Shown here piece by piece: positions 44,891 to 45,242 of a stretch of 45,242 nucleotides of DNA. The position numbers and the translations under genes were made by a program. The notes beneath the pieces were generated by a model. That model had not been told where the DNA came from and did not search any database. It saw only the letters and a program-made list of their open reading frames with translations. Location: positions 1 through 45,242 of the IMG/VR virus record IMGVR_UViG_3300044613_002155, one strand, 5' to 3'. The DNA is from a virus. Positions within the stretch are counted from its first letter, which is position 1. The number at the start of each line of letters is the position of its first letter.

Positions 44891-45242
44891 TGGCCTATTA
44901 TGCCGCGCCGTTCACCTTTGATTTTGTGGTGTCCCGCATTGATGTAGATGTGGGTGTCCAAGATGTTGACTGCGCCACGCTTTACACTGCGATAAAGGCC
45001 GCACAGGCCAGCCAAGAGGGGATTATTTATGATCGGATCGGACGCGGATCGGGACTTAACAACCTCGGCCCCGGTGTCCAAGTCGGTCTCACCGTCGAAG
45101 TATTGGGGGACTGGCAACTTCGGTTCCCGGCTGGAAACTACAGCGCCCGAATTGCCGGTGGAAACTTCATCGGCGGACCCGGTGGAGACCCCATTTCCTA
45201 CACCGCCGGAGTCCAAACCCTTCTAATCCAGTCCGCCGCGTC
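44890..45242 (+). CDS. structural protein, N-terminal part, continues at base 164
   Basis: It starts MAYYAAPFTFDFVVSRIDVD and reads on through the window's end. Joined to 164-326 it is 171 residues long. The N-terminal 60 residues (VQDVDCATLYTAIKAAQASQ) look like a small helical/beta domain; the rest is Gly-rich beta. Residue 85 is Ser here and Ile in the left-hand copy of the overlap. The start shares one base with the preceding stop (TAATGG). Confidence 0.8.
   Translation, partial: MAYYAAPFTFDFVVSRIDVDVGVQDVDCATLYTAIKAAQASQEGIIYDRIGRGSGLNNLGPGVQVGLTVEVLGDWQLRFPAGNYSARIAGGNFIGGPGGDPISYTAGVQTLLIQSAA
45080..45242. repeat. terminal direct repeat, right copy
   Basis: This is the same sequence as bases 1-163 apart from G at 45143 (T at 64). 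It allows the sequence to be closed into a circle without disturbing the reading frame. Confidence 0.93.

Noticed and set aside
40147-45242. Diversity-generating retroelement targeting the tail proteins
   Set aside because: No reverse transcriptase gene exists in the window, and I found no template/variable repeat pair with adenine-specific differences.

Overview
The window is the complete, circularly closed genome of a temperate tailed phage. The last 163 bases repeat the first 163 with one mismatch, so the unique circle is about 45,079 bp. One structural gene runs across the join, from 44890 through the end and on to 326. The high-GC sequence, alphaproteobacterial-looking proteins and a tRNA-Cys fragment in the attachment site point to a host near the Rhodobacteraceae; this is inference. 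The virion genes (SU10-type capsid and adaptor proteins, a T7 gp12-like nozzle, three ejection-type proteins, no tape measure, tube or sheath) point to a short-tailed podovirus.

Layout. The late block runs rightward from about 35476 through the join to 16658. It holds two small proteins, both terminase subunits, the portal, large beta-rich tail or spike proteins, scaffold, major capsid protein, two adaptor-like proteins, the nozzle, a Gln/Pro-rich protein, ejection proteins including one with a lysozyme domain, small tail-fibre-type proteins, then endolysin, holin and nested spanins, a secreted small protein and an HTH-metallophosphoesterase. The early-left block runs leftward from 26206 to 16630. 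It contains repeat proteins, an ERF annealing protein, SSB, NinB, a DUF968/Ref-like nuclease, many small overlapping genes and a tyrosine integrase, with attP at about 17792-17987. The immunity region (26256-27217) has a CI-like repressor, a Cro-like protein and two mirror-image promoter-operator sets. The early-right block (26966-34594) holds a ParB-like protein, a helicase, a DNA methyltransferase, a VRR-NUC nuclease, a DnaA domain IV protein, a DUF1376 replication protein and a NusG-like factor.

Between the NusG-like gene and the late genes lies about 0.8 kb without a credible protein gene (34595-35475). It is filled with long hairpins, a tRNA-like element without an anticodon arm, three copies of CAGAGCGCGG and a tRNA-Trp. 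I see no lambda Q gene. My leading hypothesis is that the NusG-like protein and this structured leader form an antitermination or processing switch for the late operon. Other notable points are an inserted beta-propeller in the tail nozzle, an attP whose core is the 5' part of tRNA-Cys flanked by four GCGTTCAAA arm-type sites, and a stop/RBS/start cassette reused at three gene junctions.
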